Assembly: GCF_002101675.1 (NCBI RefSeq)
Contig: NZ_LQOY01000055.1
Coordinates: 1-51,006 of the forward strand
Direction of reading: 5' to 3'
Length of the DNA stretch: 51,006 bases
Source: Mycobacterium gordonae
GTDB lineage: Bacteria; Actinomycetota; Actinomycetes; Mycobacteriales; Mycobacteriaceae
Each line of letters starts with the position of its first letter. Within the stretch, counting starts at the first letter, position 1. The notes under the pieces are model-generated. The model saw nothing but the letters and a program-made list of their open reading frames with translations. It had not been told where the DNA came from and did not search any database. A program made the position numbers and the translations under genes. Below, piece by piece: positions 8,138-16,631 of the stretch.

Positions 8138-8642
8138 CGTCGGCCCGTCGCGGCAGTTTCCATCCCGGCCGCACGAAGTGGCAGGTGTACCCGTTGGGGT
8201 AGCGCAGCAGGTAGTCCTGATGCTCGGGCTCGGCCTCCCAGAAGTCGCCCGCCGGGCTGACCTCGGTCACCACTTTGCCCGGCCACAGGCCGGACGCCTC
8301 GACGTCGGCGATGGTGTCCAGCGCCACCCGCTTCTGCTCGTCGTCGAGGTAGAAGATCGCTGACCGGTAGCTCATGCCGCGATCGTTGCCCTGGCGGTTC
8401 TTGGTGGTTGGGTCGTGAATCTGGAAGAAGAACTCCAGCAGGGTGCGGTAGTCGGTGGCCGACGGGTCGAAGACGATCTCGACCGCCTCGGCATGAGTGC
8501 CGTGATTGCGGTAGGTGGCATTGGGCACGTCGCCGCCGCTGTAGCCGACCCGACTGCTGATCACTCCGGGCTGCCTGCGGATCAGATCCTGCATGCCCCA
8601 GAAGCAGCCACCGGCGAGGATGGCTCTTTGCGTGCTCGTCAT
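8127..8642 (-). CDS. msrA: Peptide methionine-S-sulfoxide reductase MsrA
   Basis: This 171-residue enzyme has the MsrA active site GGCFWG with the catalytic Cys at residue 13. Also present are the family segments [22 protein letters not shown] and [23 protein letters not shown]. It reduces the S-form of methionine sulfoxide in the cytosol with thioredoxin. The Shine-Dalgarno sequence GGAGGA precedes the ATG, and a 17-base perfect palindrome sits just upstream of it. It is the equivalent of Rv0137c. Confidence 0.95.
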   Translation of the reverse strand: MTSTQRAILAGGCFWGMQDLIRRQPGVISSRVGYSGGDVPNATYRNHGTHAEAVEIVFDPSATDYRTLLEFFFQIHDPTTKNRQGNDRGMSYRSAIFYLDDEQKRVALDTIADVEASGLWPGKVVTEVSPAGDFWEAEPEHQDYLLRYPNGYTCHFVRPGWKLPRRADATQ

Positions 8643-8655
8643 TGCTGTCCTCCTA

Positions 8656-8672
8656 ACCGGCCCGGGGCCGGT
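8656..8672 (-). promoter_or_regulatory. 17-bp perfect palindrome in the msrA leader
   Basis: ACCGGCCC-G-GGGCCGGT is fully self-complementary around one base. It lies 14-30 bases upstream of the msrA ATG, immediately before its Shine-Dalgarno sequence. In RNA it could form a strong hairpin affecting msrA translation, or it could be an operator shared with the divergent gene at 8715. GC-rich palindromes occur by chance in such genomes. Confidence 0.35.
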
Positions 8673-8714
8673 AACGCCCCCAGGCTACACTCCGCCAGTG
8701 AGGTGTAACGGCTC

Positions 8715-9221
8715 GTGAGCGGCCCGGAATTCCCCAAAAGTGAACTGGCCGCGGCCTTCGAGCAGTTCGAACGAACGGTCGCCGCAGCGGCCGAAACGCA
8801 CGACTGGGACGCCTGGGTGCAGCACTACACACCTGACGTCGAGTACATCGAGCACGCGGCGGGCACGATGCACGGGCGCGACGAGGTGCGCACCTGGATC
8901 AAGCGCACGATGACCAGCTTCCCGGGCAGCCACATGGTGGAGTTCCCGTCGCTGTGGTCGGTCATCGACGAGCCCACCGGGCGCATCATCATGGAACTCG
9001 ACAATCCGATGCGCGATCCGGGCGACGGCAGCGTGATCACCGCGACCAACATCTCGATCATCACCTATGCCGGCGACGGCCTGTGGCGCCGCCAGGAGGA
9101 CATCTATAACCCGCTGCGCTTCGTGCAGGCCGCGTTGAAGTGGTGCCGCAAGGCACAGGAATTCGGCAACCTGGACTCCGAGGCCGCCGCCTTCCTGAAG
9201 CAGTACGGCGGCGCGCAGTGA
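8715..9221 (+). CDS. SnoaL/NTF2-like protein (Rv0138-type)
   Basis: This 168-residue protein has a cone-shaped NTF2/SnoaL-like fold signature: an N-terminal amphipathic helix (LAAAFEQFERTVAAAAETHDWDAW), then VQHYTPDVEYIEHAAGTMHGRDEVRTWI, then beta-strands ending in VITATNISIITYAGDGLWRRQEDIYN. Such domains host small-molecule isomerases, cyclases or dehydratases, but no reaction can be assigned. It starts at GTG 8715, and a -10-like TACACT lies at 8686-8691. Its TGA overlaps the GTG of the epimerase gene by four bases, so the two are coupled, as for Rv0138-Rv0139. Confidence 0.8.
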   Translation: MSGPEFPKSELAAAFEQFERTVAAAAETHDWDAWVQHYTPDVEYIEHAAGTMHGRDEVRTWIKRTMTSFPGSHMVEFPSLWSVIDEPTGRIIMELDNPMRDPGDGSVITATNISIITYAGDGLWRRQEDIYNPLRFVQAALKWCRKAQEFGNLDSEAAAFLKQYGGAQ

Positions 9222-10228
9222 GCGGCAAGCCCAAGTTGGTCGTCGGCGCCAACGGTTTCCTCGGCTCGCACGTGACCCGGTTGCTGGTCGAAGACGGCCA
9301 CGACGTGCGCGTGATGGTGCGCCCCACCGCCAACACCCGCTCGATCGACGACCTGCCGGTGACGCGTTTTCACGGTGACATCTTCGACACCGCGACCGTG
9401 CGCGAGGCCATGGACGGTTGCGACGACGTCTACTACTGCGTCGTCGACACCCGCGCCTGGCTGCGCGACCCGGCGCCGCTGTTCCGCACCAACGTCGAGG
9501 GCCTGCGCAACGTGCTCGATGTGGCGAAAGACCTTGAGCTGCACCGCTTTGTCTTCACCAGCACGTATGCGTCGGTGGACCGCCGGCACGGGCACGTCGC
9601 CACCGAGGCCGACCGGATCGGCACTCGCAAGGTCACCCCCTACGTGCAATCCCGGGTTCAGGCCGAGGATCTGGTGATGCGTTACGTCGCCGACTACGGT
9701 CTGCCGGCGGTCGCGATGTGCGTCTCGACGACCTACGGCAGCGGCGACTGGGGCCGTACCCCGCACGGCGCGTTCATCGCTGGCGCGGTGTTCAAAAAGC
9801 TGCCGTTCCTGATGAGCGGTATCTCGCTGGAGGTGGTCGGCGTCGACGACGCCGCCCGGGCCATGATCCTGGCCGCCGAGCGCGGCCGCAACGGTGAGAA
9901 GTACCTGATCTCCGAGCGCATGATCCCACTGACCGATGTGGTGCGTATCGCGGCCGACGAGGCCGGGGTCGCCCCGCCGCAGCGGTCGATTCCGGTGCCC
10001 GTGCTCTACGCCCTGGGCGCCCTGGGCAGTCTGCGCTCCCGGCTCACCGGCAAGGACGCCGAACTCAGCCTCGACTCGGTGCGGATGATGCGTGCCGAAG
10101 CCCCGGTCGACCACAGCAAGGCGGTCCGCGAGTTGGGTTGGCAGCCACGGCCGGTCGAGCAATCGATCCGGGCGGCGGCCCGGTTCTGGGCGGCGATGCG
10201 GAAGGCCGGCACGAGTGGTTCACGTTGA
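9218..10228 (+). CDS. NAD(P)-dependent epimerase/dehydratase family protein
   Basis: This 336-residue extended short-chain dehydrogenase starts at GTG 9218, overlapping the preceding stop. The cofactor loop is VVGANGFLGSHV near the N-terminus. The catalytic segment is TPYVQSRVQAEDLV. The usual YxxxK appears as YVQSR, with Arg in place of the catalytic Lys. The downstream half resembles Rv0139 and the dihydroflavonol reductase/3-beta-HSD group. Reaction and substrate are unassigned. It overlaps the following methyltransferase start by about 14 bases, so the three genes 8715-11024 are probably one operon. Confidence 0.82.
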   Translation: MSGKPKLVVGANGFLGSHVTRLLVEDGHDVRVMVRPTANTRSIDDLPVTRFHGDIFDTATVREAMDGCDDVYYCVVDTRAWLRDPAPLFRTNVEGLRNVLDVAKDLELHRFVFTSTYASVDRRHGHVATEADRIGTRKVTPYVQSRVQAEDLVMRYVADYGLPAVAMCVSTTYGSGDWGRTPHGAFIAGAVFKKLPFLMSGISLEVVGVDDAARAMILAAERGRNGEKYLISERMIPLTDVVRIAADEAGVAPPQRSIPVPVLYALGALGSLRSRLTGKDAELSLDSVRMMRAEAPVDHSKAVRELGWQPRPVEQSIRAAARFWAAMRKAGTSGSR

Positions 10229-11024
10229 CCTCCACGGGCCGCCCCAGACCATGCTCGCGACGCTGTACGCCAAGGCGCTCGACGCCGACGCGCCGAAGCC
10301 GATCCTGCGCGACGAGTACGCCAAGGCCGCGGTGCAGCACCTCGATTACGACTGGGCCGCGACGACTATCACCGCGCGGCGGGCCCCGTCGGTAGCGGTC
10401 CGCAGCGCTCATTTCGACAATTGGACCCGCCAGTTCCTGGCCGCACACGCCGAGGCGACAGTGCTGCACGTCGGCTGCGGGCTGGATGCCCGGGTATACC
10501 GGCTCGATCCGGGGCCCGGGGTGCGGTGGTTCGACGTCGACTATCCGGAAGTGATCCGGCTGCACGAACAGGTGTACCCCGCCCGCGAGGGCTACCGCAG
10601 GATCGCGGCCTCGGTGACCGACCCGCAGTGGCTGGCCGACGTGCCGGCCGACCGTCCCACCTTGCTCCTCGGTGAGGGCTTGACCATGTACCTGACCAAG
10701 GACGACGGTCTGGCCTTGCTGCGCCGCGTTGTCGACCGATTCCCTTCCGGTGAGCTGCAATTCGACGCTTTCAACACGTTCGGCATCCGCTTCCAGGTGG
10801 TCAACTCCGTGGTGCGCCGATCCGGTTCGACGCTGTACTGGGGGATCGATGGGCCGTCGGACATCCTCGACGCGGTTCCCGGCACCCGGTTGCTGGCGTG
10901 GGAATCGGTGTTCGACAGCGACACGTTCGAACTGGTGCCGCCCGTGTTTCAGTGGATGGGCCGGATGATGGCGCGCGTGCCGGCGCTGCGGTACATGGCG
11001 CAGTACCACCGTTACGCCTTCTGA
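10215..11024 (+). CDS. SAM-dependent methyltransferase, LCM family
   Basis: This 269-residue protein belongs to the leucine-carboxyl-methyltransferase-like class I methyltransferases. The SAM-binding motif is VLHVGCGLDARVYRLDPG, followed by WFDVDYPEVIRLHEQ and LLLGEGLTMYL. It starts at GTG 10215 inside the end of the epimerase gene; ATG 10251 is an alternative. It is more divergent than the three clustered paralogues at 16664-19442. Many mycobacterial members are annotated as O-methyltransferases without known substrates. H37Rv has no such gene between Rv0139 and Rv0140 as I recall. Confidence 0.8.
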   Translation: MVHVDLHGPPQTMLATLYAKALDADAPKPILRDEYAKAAVQHLDYDWAATTITARRAPSVAVRSAHFDNWTRQFLAAHAEATVLHVGCGLDARVYRLDPGPGVRWFDVDYPEVIRLHEQVYPAREGYRRIAASVTDPQWLADVPADRPTLLLGEGLTMYLTKDDGLALLRRVVDRFPSGELQFDAFNTFGIRFQVVNSVVRRSGSTLYWGIDGPSDILDAVPGTRLLAWESVFDSDTFELVPPVFQWMGRMMARVPALRYMAQYHRYAF

Positions 11025-11060
11025 CGGGAATGCCGCCGTTGCGATTGCGTTGAACGTTGC

Positions 11061-11435
11061 ATGAGCCATCCGGAAATCAAGGAACCCAGTGCGGGTCACC
11101 CGATCACGATCGAACCGACCCACGGACGGGTGCAGGTGCGCGTCAACGGCGAACTGGTCGCGGACACCACTGCGGCCCTGGGCCTGCAGGAGGCCACTTT
11201 GCCTCTGGTGCAATATGTTCCGTTTAAAGATGTGGTGCGAGAACGACTCACTCGGACCGACACCAGCAGCTACTGCCCGTTCAAGGGCGAGGCCAGCTAC
11301 TACAGCGTCACGACCTCGGCCGGTGACACCGTCAAGGACGTCATCTGGACCTACGAACAGCCGTATCCGGCGGTGGCCGCGATCGCCGGGCATGTCGCGT
11401 TCTATCCGAACAAGGCCGAGATCAGCGTCGGCTGA
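11061..11435 (+). CDS. DUF427 family protein (Rv0140-type)
   Basis: This 124-residue single DUF427 domain carries VQVRVNGELVADT, SSYCPFKGEASYYSV, VIWTYEQPYP and HVAFYPNKAEISV, the conserved family blocks. The family forms a compact beta-barrel of unknown activity. It follows the methyltransferase after 36 bp. It is one of three DUF427 genes in the window (others at 23857 and 50208). Confidence 0.88.
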   Translation: MSHPEIKEPSAGHPITIEPTHGRVQVRVNGELVADTTAALGLQEATLPLVQYVPFKDVVRERLTRTDTSSYCPFKGEASYYSVTTSAGDTVKDVIWTYEQPYPAVAAIAGHVAFYPNKAEISVG

Positions 11436-11491
11436 GTCTGATGGCGGTGACCCGCTGCGCCCGGCTCCGCCGCGCTTGCGATCGCCGCGAG
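11436..11491. other. GC-rich convergent spacer, repeat-like
   Basis: This 56-bp spacer between converging genes includes a run around 11451-11480 (CGCTGCGCCCGGCTCCGCC, then GCTTGCGATCGCC). It resembles short dispersed intergenic sequences I associate with mycobacterial genomes. Only one copy was noticed here, so repeat status is inference. It may serve as a terminator for both genes. Confidence 0.2.
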
Positions 11492-11875
11492 TTAGGGGAA
11501 CACCCTGGCCAGGGCCTGGGTGTCGGTATATTCACGCAACGACACGATCATCCCGTCGCGGGTTTCGAAGATGCAGACGAACGGGCTGTCGTACTCGGTG
11601 CCGTCGGCAGTGGCGCCGTAGACCTGCCCTTCGACCACCACGGTCTCGCCTTCGTTGACGCAGCGCCGCAGATCGATGTTGATCTCGAAGACCTGCTTGC
11701 GCCGTTCGATCACGCGCCGCATGGTTTCCTTGTCCCACTCCTCGCGCGTGACAATGGTCCAGTAGGTGAAGTCATCGCTGAGCAGTTGGAAGCCTTCGTC
11801 GAGGTCTCCGCCTTCACACATGCTCTGTAAAAACATCCACGCGAGTTCGGCCTGCGGATCATCGAAAGGCGTCAT
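11492..11875 (-). CDS. SnoaL/NTF2-like protein (Rv0141c-type)
   Basis: This 127-residue protein starts at ATG 11875 (MTPFDDPQAELAWMFLQSMCEGG). It shows the NTF2-like pattern LSDDFTYWTIVTREEWDKETM, VFEINIDLRRCVNEGETVVVEGQVYG, YDSPFVCIFETRDGMIVSLREYTD. The frame is open further upstream, but that part overlaps the divergent gene and is not family-like. It sits between DUF427 and the glycosylase as in Rv0140-Rv0142. No catalytic function can be assigned. Confidence 0.8.
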   Translation of the reverse strand: MTPFDDPQAELAWMFLQSMCEGGDLDEGFQLLSDDFTYWTIVTREEWDKETMRRVIERRKQVFEINIDLRRCVNEGETVVVEGQVYGATADGTEYDSPFVCIFETRDGMIVSLREYTDTQALARVFP

Positions 11876-11930
11876 CACGGCGTCATCACAAAGCCATCCT
11901 GTCCCGCGGGACAGTTGGCGGTCAATTGAC

Positions 11931-12884
11931 GTGGCCACCGGGCAACGGGCTGCGGTAGGAAGAATCATCGAGGCGCAGACCGTAAGAGACGTCACCTTTG
12001 CCGGAGCCGGCGGCTTCGGGCATACGCTGGCGCCGTTGCGGCGCGGCCGCGGTGACCCGTGCTTCCGGGCCGGCGGTGACGGGGCGATCTGGCGGACCAG
12101 CCTGCTGCCCAGCGGGCCGGTCACCGCGCGGATCAGCCGCGTCGATCGCGACACCGCCCGCTGCCAGGCTTGGGGTGCCGGCGCGAGCGAGTTCGCCGAG
12201 CTGTTCCCGGCGCTGGTGGGCGCCGACGACGACGCGTCGGGTTTCCAGCCGCAGGAGCCCACGGTGGCCGCCGCCCAACGCAAGGTGCCCAACCTGCGCC
12301 TGGGCCGCACCGGTCAGGTGCTGGAAGCGCTCATCCCGGCGGTGATCGAACAACGGGTGCCCGGCGCCGACGCGTTCCGGTCCTGGCGGGTTCTGGTGAC
12401 CAAGTACGGCACGCCGGCACCGGGGCCGGCTCCCGAAGGCATGCGGGTGTTGCCCTCGGCGGAGGCGTGGCGATACATCCCGTCCTGGGAGTTCCACCGC
12501 GCCAACGTCGATCCCGGGCGTGCGCAGACCGTGGTGGGGTGTGCGCGTCGGGCGTCGTCGCTGCAACGGCTGGTGTCGCTGCCGCCGGCCCAGGCCCGGC
12601 AGGCGCTGATGTCACTGCCCGGTGTCGGCGTCTGGACGGCCGCCGAGACGGCGCAGCGCGCCTTCGGCGATGCCGACGCGTTGTCGGTGGGCGACTACCA
12701 CGTTCCGAAGATGATCGGTTGGACATTGATCGGCCGTCCCGTCGATGACGCCGGCATGCTCGAGTTGCTGGAACCGATGCGGCCGCACCGCCACCGGGTG
12801 GTCCGGGTGCTCGAAGCCAGCGGGTTGGCCTACGAACCGCGGCGCGGTCCTCGCCTGCCGGTGCAGCAGATCCACCCGCTCTAA
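11931..12884 (+). CDS. HhH-GPD superfamily DNA glycosylase-like protein
   Basis: This 317-residue protein resembles Rv0142 and AlkA-type 3-methyladenine glycosylases. The helix-hairpin-helix is LPGVGVWTAAETAQRAFGDAD (from about 229), followed by LSVGDYHV with the candidate catalytic Asp at about 255. The N-terminal half would be the AlkA_N-like beta domain. It probably removes alkylated bases, but damage specificity is not evident. The only plausible start upstream of conserved sequence is GTG 11931, 55 bp from the divergent SnoaL-like gene. Confidence 0.8.
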   Translation: MATGQRAAVGRIIEAQTVRDVTFAGAGGFGHTLAPLRRGRGDPCFRAGGDGAIWRTSLLPSGPVTARISRVDRDTARCQAWGAGASEFAELFPALVGADDDASGFQPQEPTVAAAQRKVPNLRLGRTGQVLEALIPAVIEQRVPGADAFRSWRVLVTKYGTPAPGPAPEGMRVLPSAEAWRYIPSWEFHRANVDPGRAQTVVGCARRASSLQRLVSLPPAQARQALMSLPGVGVWTAAETAQRAFGDADALSVGDYHVPKMIGWTLIGRPVDDAGMLELLEPMRPHRHRVVRVLEASGLAYEPRRGPRLPVQQIHPL

Positions 12885-12885
12885 G

Positions 12886-12910
12886 GGTTAGCGACCGGCT
12901 CATCGGGTAC
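12886..12910 (+). promoter_or_regulatory. Candidate SigF-type promoter for dps
   Basis: GGTTA (12886-12890) and GGGTAC (12905-12910), spaced by 14 bases, resemble the mycobacterial SigF pattern (GTT-type -35, GGGTA -10). A start near 12917 would give a leader of about 37 bases containing the strong GGGGGAAA ribosome site at 12943-12950. In M. smegmatis dps is known to be driven by stress sigma factors SigF and SigH; assigning SigF here is inference from sequence. Confidence 0.45.
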
Positions 12911-12953
12911 CCGCTGCAAGGACATCAAGCGAAATATTTCCAGGGGGAAACCG

Positions 12954-13493
12954 ATGACGCAGTTCACGATTCCAGGGCTCAGCGACAAGCAGGGCGCCCG
13001 GCTGGCCGAGATTCTGCAGCGGCAGCTCAGTACCTACAACGACCTGCACCTGACGCTCAAGCACATTCACTGGAACGTGGTGGGCCCCAACTTCATTGGC
13101 GTACATGAGATGATCGACCCACAGGTTGACGCGGTGCGCGCTTTCGCCGACGATGTGGCCGAACGCATTGCGGCACTGGGCGCCTCGCCGAAGGGCACGC
13201 CGAACGCCATCATCAACGACCGGGACTGGGACGACTACTCGGTGGGACGCGACACAGTGCAGGCGCACCTGGCGGCGCTGGACCTGGTCTACACCGGTGT
13301 GATCGAGGACATTCGCAAGGCCATTGACGAGACCGACGAACTTGACCAGGTTACCCAGGATTTGCTGATCGGGCAGGCCGGGCAGCTGGAGAAGTTCCAG
13401 TGGTTTGTCCGGGCGCACCTGGAGAGCGCCGGCGGGACGCTGGCCCACGAGGGTGCGAGCTCGGAGAAGAGCGCCGCCGACGCGGCGCGCTAG
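12954..13493 (+). CDS. dps: Dps, DNA-binding ferritin-like protein
   Basis: This 179-residue protein is very close to M. smegmatis Dps. TIPGLSDK and QLSTYNDLHLTLKHIHWNVVGPNFIGVHEMIDPQV are nearly identical, with ferroxidase ligands His39, His51, Asp66 and Glu70 all present. The Lys/Arg- and Ala-rich C-terminal tail is short. It forms a dodecamer that oxidises and stores iron and coats DNA in starvation or oxidative stress. It lies between the Rv0142 and Rv0143c equivalents, where H37Rv has no dps as I recall. The stop TAG shares a CTAG palindrome with the converging ClC stop. Confidence 0.95.
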   Translation: MTQFTIPGLSDKQGARLAEILQRQLSTYNDLHLTLKHIHWNVVGPNFIGVHEMIDPQVDAVRAFADDVAERIAALGASPKGTPNAIINDRDWDDYSVGRDTVQAHLAALDLVYTGVIEDIRKAIDETDELDQVTQDLLIGQAGQLEKFQWFVRAHLESAGGTLAHEGASSEKSAADAAR

Positions 13494-14905
13494 CCGGCAT
13501 CCCGCGCGCGTTCGGCCTCGGCGGCCTCCCGATTGAGCCGCTGCGCCTCGTAGATGGTCACGTTGGTGCGCGACATCAGCAGTGATGCGATACCGACGGC
13601 CAGAATCGCGCCCGGCACCACCGAGAACGAGCCGGTCATCTCCGCGACCATGATCATGATCGCCAGCGGGGCGCGGGCGACGCTGCCGAAGCAGGTCATC
13701 ATCGCGACGACGACGAAGATGCCCGGCTGTTCGGGCACACCCGGCAGCCCGGCCAGTTCGCCCAGGCGCCAGGTCGCGGCTCCGACGAAGGCGCCGATCA
13801 CGATTCCCGGTCCGAACAGCCCGCCGGATCCCCCGGAGCCGATGGACAGACATGTCGCGACGATCTTCGCCAGCGGCAGCACGACGATGATCCACAGCGG
13901 GATAGACATCAGCGAGTTCCGGTCGGCGGCCAGCTGAGCCCAGCCGTAACCGCTGCCCAGGATCTGTGGGATCACCAGGCCGAGCAACCCGACCAGCAGG
14001 CCACCCACCGCCGGCTTGAGGATCGGACCGCCGGGCAAGCGGTGCACCAAGGCCACCGTCGAGTGGAAGAAGCGCGCATAGAGGTACCCGACACCCGCCG
14101 CGATCAGGCCGATGACCACGAACCACAGCAGCGGCCACGCCCGCTCGAAGCGGTATTCGGCGTCGATGTAGCCAAACAGCGGGTCGAAGCCGAGGAAGGC
14201 TCCCAGCACCGCGTAGGCCGTACCGGAGGTGATGAATCCGGGCAGCAGGGCGCGGTAGTCGAAGTCGTCGCGGTAGCTGATCGACGCGGCCAGCACCGCC
14301 CCGCCCAGCGGCGCGGCGAAGATGGCCCCGATGCCCGCCCCGATGCCCAGCGCCACGGCGACGCGGCCGTCCTCGTCGGACAGGCCCAGTCGCCTGGTGA
14401 GCAACGACGAGAAGCCTGCGGAGATCTGGGCCGTCGGGCCTTCCCGGCCGGCCGAGCCGCCGGAGCCGATGGTCAGCGCGCTGGCCACCAGCTTCACCAG
14501 GACGACCCGCGCACGGATGGCCCTGGGATCGGTGTGCACCGCCTCGATCGCCTCGTCGGTGCCATGGCCGGTCGCCTCGGGCGCGAACTTGGCCACCACG
14601 AACGCCGAGAGCAGCGCGCCGCCGGTCGTCACCAGAGGAATGGCCCATGGCCGGACGAACCCGGCCGACCCGCGCCCGCCCCCCTCGCCCACCGGGGTGG
14701 GGACGTGATAGCCCGCGAGATAACCGAGCAGGAACTCGCCGGTGTACTTCAGGGCCAGGTAGAACACGACGGCGCCCAAGCCGGAGATGACACCGATCGT
14801 GGTGCCCAGCAGAAACCACTTCCGCAGGTAGCCGGCATTGCGGATGGTGGCGCCGAACCGGCCGCCGGCGAACTCTGCGGGCGCCTCGTTCGGCTCCTCC
14901 GGCAT
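13490..14905 (-). CDS. ClC family chloride channel/transporter
   Basis: This 471-residue integral membrane protein has about ten hydrophobic segments. The selectivity-filter block is GSGGSAGREGP (147-157), with the gating glutamate near 155. The second block GSGGSGGLFGPGIVIGAFVGA lies further on. Retention of the gating glutamate fits either a proton-coupled antiporter or a gated channel. It is the equivalent of Rv0143c. It starts at ATG 14905 and converges on dps with overlapping stop codons. Confidence 0.93.
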   Translation of the reverse strand: MPEEPNEAPAEFAGGRFGATIRNAGYLRKWFLLGTTIGVISGLGAVVFYLALKYTGEFLLGYLAGYHVPTPVGEGGGRGSAGFVRPWAIPLVTTGGALLSAFVVAKFAPEATGHGTDEAIEAVHTDPRAIRARVVLVKLVASALTIGSGGSAGREGPTAQISAGFSSLLTRRLGLSDEDGRVAVALGIGAGIGAIFAAPLGGAVLAASISYRDDFDYRALLPGFITSGTAYAVLGAFLGFDPLFGYIDAEYRFERAWPLLWFVVIGLIAAGVGYLYARFFHSTVALVHRLPGGPILKPAVGGLLVGLLGLVIPQILGSGYGWAQLAADRNSLMSIPLWIIVVLPLAKIVATCLSIGSGGSGGLFGPGIVIGAFVGAATWRLGELAGLPGVPEQPGIFVVVAMMTCFGSVARAPLAIMIMVAEMTGSFSVVPGAILAVGIASLLMSRTNVTIYEAQRLNREAAEAERARDAG

Positions 14906-14936
14906 GCACCGGAGGTTAGCAGCTTGCGGCAGCGGA

Positions 14937-14960
14937 ATAAACGGACCGTAGTCCGGTTAT
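14937..14960. promoter_or_regulatory. Operator-like inverted repeat upstream of pirin-TetR
   Basis: The arms ATAAACGGAC (14937-14946) and GTCCGGTTAT (14951-14960) match at 9 of 10 positions around CGTA. The site is 31 bp upstream of the pirin start and 32 bp from the divergent ClC start. It is a good candidate operator for the TetR protein encoded as the second gene of the pirin operon. Confidence 0.5.
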
Positions 14961-14990
14961 AGCCGGTAACTCGAATGGAGGAGGCTTCCA

Positions 14991-15962
14991 ATGCCCGCTA
15001 TCACCGCAGACACGCTCACCCTGGCACGGGTGAACCCGGCCGGGCCCGCAGACACCGAGCGGCCGGTCCGATCGATCACCACCGGGCCCCGGGGTTACGA
15101 GGGCCTGGGCTTCCCGGTGGTCCGGGCCTTCGCCGGGGTCAGCACCGCCGCCCTGGACCCGTTCATTCACATGGATCAGATGGGCGAGGTGGACTACGAA
15201 CCGGGCGAGCCGCGCGGTACCGACTGGCATCCGCACCGCGGCTTCGAAACGGTCACCTACATGATCGACGGAAAATTCGCCCACCAGGACTCGCACGGCG
15301 GCGGTGGCCTCATCGGCGACGGTGCGACGCAATGGATGACGGCCGGATCCGGGATCCTGCACATCGAGACCCCGCCCGCGGAGATGGTCACCAGCGGTGG
15401 TCTCTTCCACGGCATCCAGTTGTGGGTCAATCTGCCGAAACGCGACAAGTTCGCCGCGCCCCGGTACCAGGCCATCGAAGGCACCGACTCGACACTGCTG
15501 TCGTCCGACGACGGCGGGGCGCTGATCCGTCTGATCGCCGGTGAAATAGACGGCCACCGCGGACCGGGAGCCACTCACACGCCGATCACGGTGGCCCACG
15601 CGACGATCGAAAGCGCCGCACGGCTCAATATCCCGTGGGACCGCGACTTCAACTCTCTGATCTACGTGCTGTCCGGACAAGGCTCCGTGGGCCCGGCCGG
15701 GCACCCAGTCCGGCAGGGTCAGCTGGCGGTCCTCGGAGCGGGTGATCGGATAACGGTGACCGCGCAGCCGGGTCCCGCGCCGGCGCTGGACGTGTTGCTA
15801 CTGGGTGGGCGGCCGATCCGCGAGCCGGTCTTCCACTACGGACCGTTCGTGATGAACACGCGGGCCGAGGTGATCGAGGCGCTCGAGGACTACCAGTCTG
15901 GCAAGTTCCGTAGCATCCCGCCCAACGCTCTGATGCCGCACCGTGGTGGTGGCACACTCTAG
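14991..15962 (+). CDS. Pirin family bicupin
   Basis: This 323-residue pirin-like protein carries the N-terminal cupin metal motif HPHRGFETVTYMIDG, followed by SGILHIETPP and FHGIQLWVNLP. A second cupin half follows (YVLSGQGSVGPAGHPVRQGQLAVLG). It would bind a single Fe or similar ion. Pirins act as quercetinases or redox-sensitive regulators, and the role here is open. GGAGGAGG precedes the ATG. The TetR gene starts two bases after its stop, so they are co-transcribed. Confidence 0.88.
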   Translation: MPAITADTLTLARVNPAGPADTERPVRSITTGPRGYEGLGFPVVRAFAGVSTAALDPFIHMDQMGEVDYEPGEPRGTDWHPHRGFETVTYMIDGKFAHQDSHGGGGLIGDGATQWMTAGSGILHIETPPAEMVTSGGLFHGIQLWVNLPKRDKFAAPRYQAIEGTDSTLLSSDDGGALIRLIAGEIDGHRGPGATHTPITVAHATIESAARLNIPWDRDFNSLIYVLSGQGSVGPAGHPVRQGQLAVLGAGDRITVTAQPGPAPALDVLLLGGRPIREPVFHYGPFVMNTRAEVIEALEDYQSGKFRSIPPNALMPHRGGGTL

Positions 15963-15964
15963 TA

Positions 15965-16609
15965 ATGCCTCAACTGGCAAGTCGGGGACCCGGGCGTCCC
16001 CCCGCCGCAAAAGCTGACGACACACGAAAGCGCATCGTGCGGGCGGCACGTCAAGTGTTCAGCGAACGCGGGTACGACGGGGCGACGTTCCAGGCGATCG
16101 CCGTCCGGGCCGATCTGACCCGGCCGGCGATCAACCACTACTTCGCCAGTAAGCGCATGCTGTACACCGAGGTGGCCGACCGGACCAACGAACTGGTAGT
16201 CACCGCCGGCATCGAACGGGCGCGCTGCGAGTCGACCCTGTCCGGCCGGCTCGCCGCCTTCATCACCGTCGCGCTGGAGGCGGACGCTCAAAACCCATGC
16301 ACGGCAGCATTTTTGAGCACTGCCGTGCTGGAGTCGCAACGGCACCCGGAGTTGAAACGGGACGACAACGATGCGATATCGACCACCCGGCAATTCCTGC
16401 GCTCGGCGGTCAACGACGCCATCGCCAGCGGCGAGCTCGCCCCCGGCACCGACGCCGCCGTGCTGGCCGAGGCGTTGGTGATGATGTTGTGCGGCGTCGG
16501 GTTCTATGCCGGTTTCGTGGGCAGCTACTCCGAAGTGGAGAACATCCTCGAGACGCTGCAGCAGCTGATCACCGGCAGTCTGTGGCGGACTCAGGTCCAG
16601 CCGCGGTGA
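15965..16609 (+). CDS. TetR family regulator (Rv0144-type)
   Basis: This 214-residue TetR protein has the helix-turn-helix ATFQAIAVRADLTRPAINHYFASKRMLYTEV preceded by RIVRAARQVFSERGYDG. It is the positional equivalent of Rv0144, next to the LCM methyltransferases. Likely targets are the inverted repeat at 14937-14960 (its own operon) and/or that at 16632-16651 (the methyltransferase operon). The ligand is unknown. Confidence 0.88.
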   Translation: MPQLASRGPGRPPAAKADDTRKRIVRAARQVFSERGYDGATFQAIAVRADLTRPAINHYFASKRMLYTEVADRTNELVVTAGIERARCESTLSGRLAAFITVALEADAQNPCTAAFLSTAVLESQRHPELKRDDNDAISTTRQFLRSAVNDAIASGELAPGTDAAVLAEALVMMLCGVGFYAGFVGSYSEVENILETLQQLITGSLWRTQVQPR

Positions 16610-16631
16610 CCTGAGGCACAAACCGTATAGG

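Noticed and set aside
12900..14909. 669-codon open frame on the minus strand spanning dps and ClC
   Set aside because: It is a frame shadow of the real ClC gene: very Arg/Gly-rich composition, no family pattern, and it runs across the well-supported dps gene.
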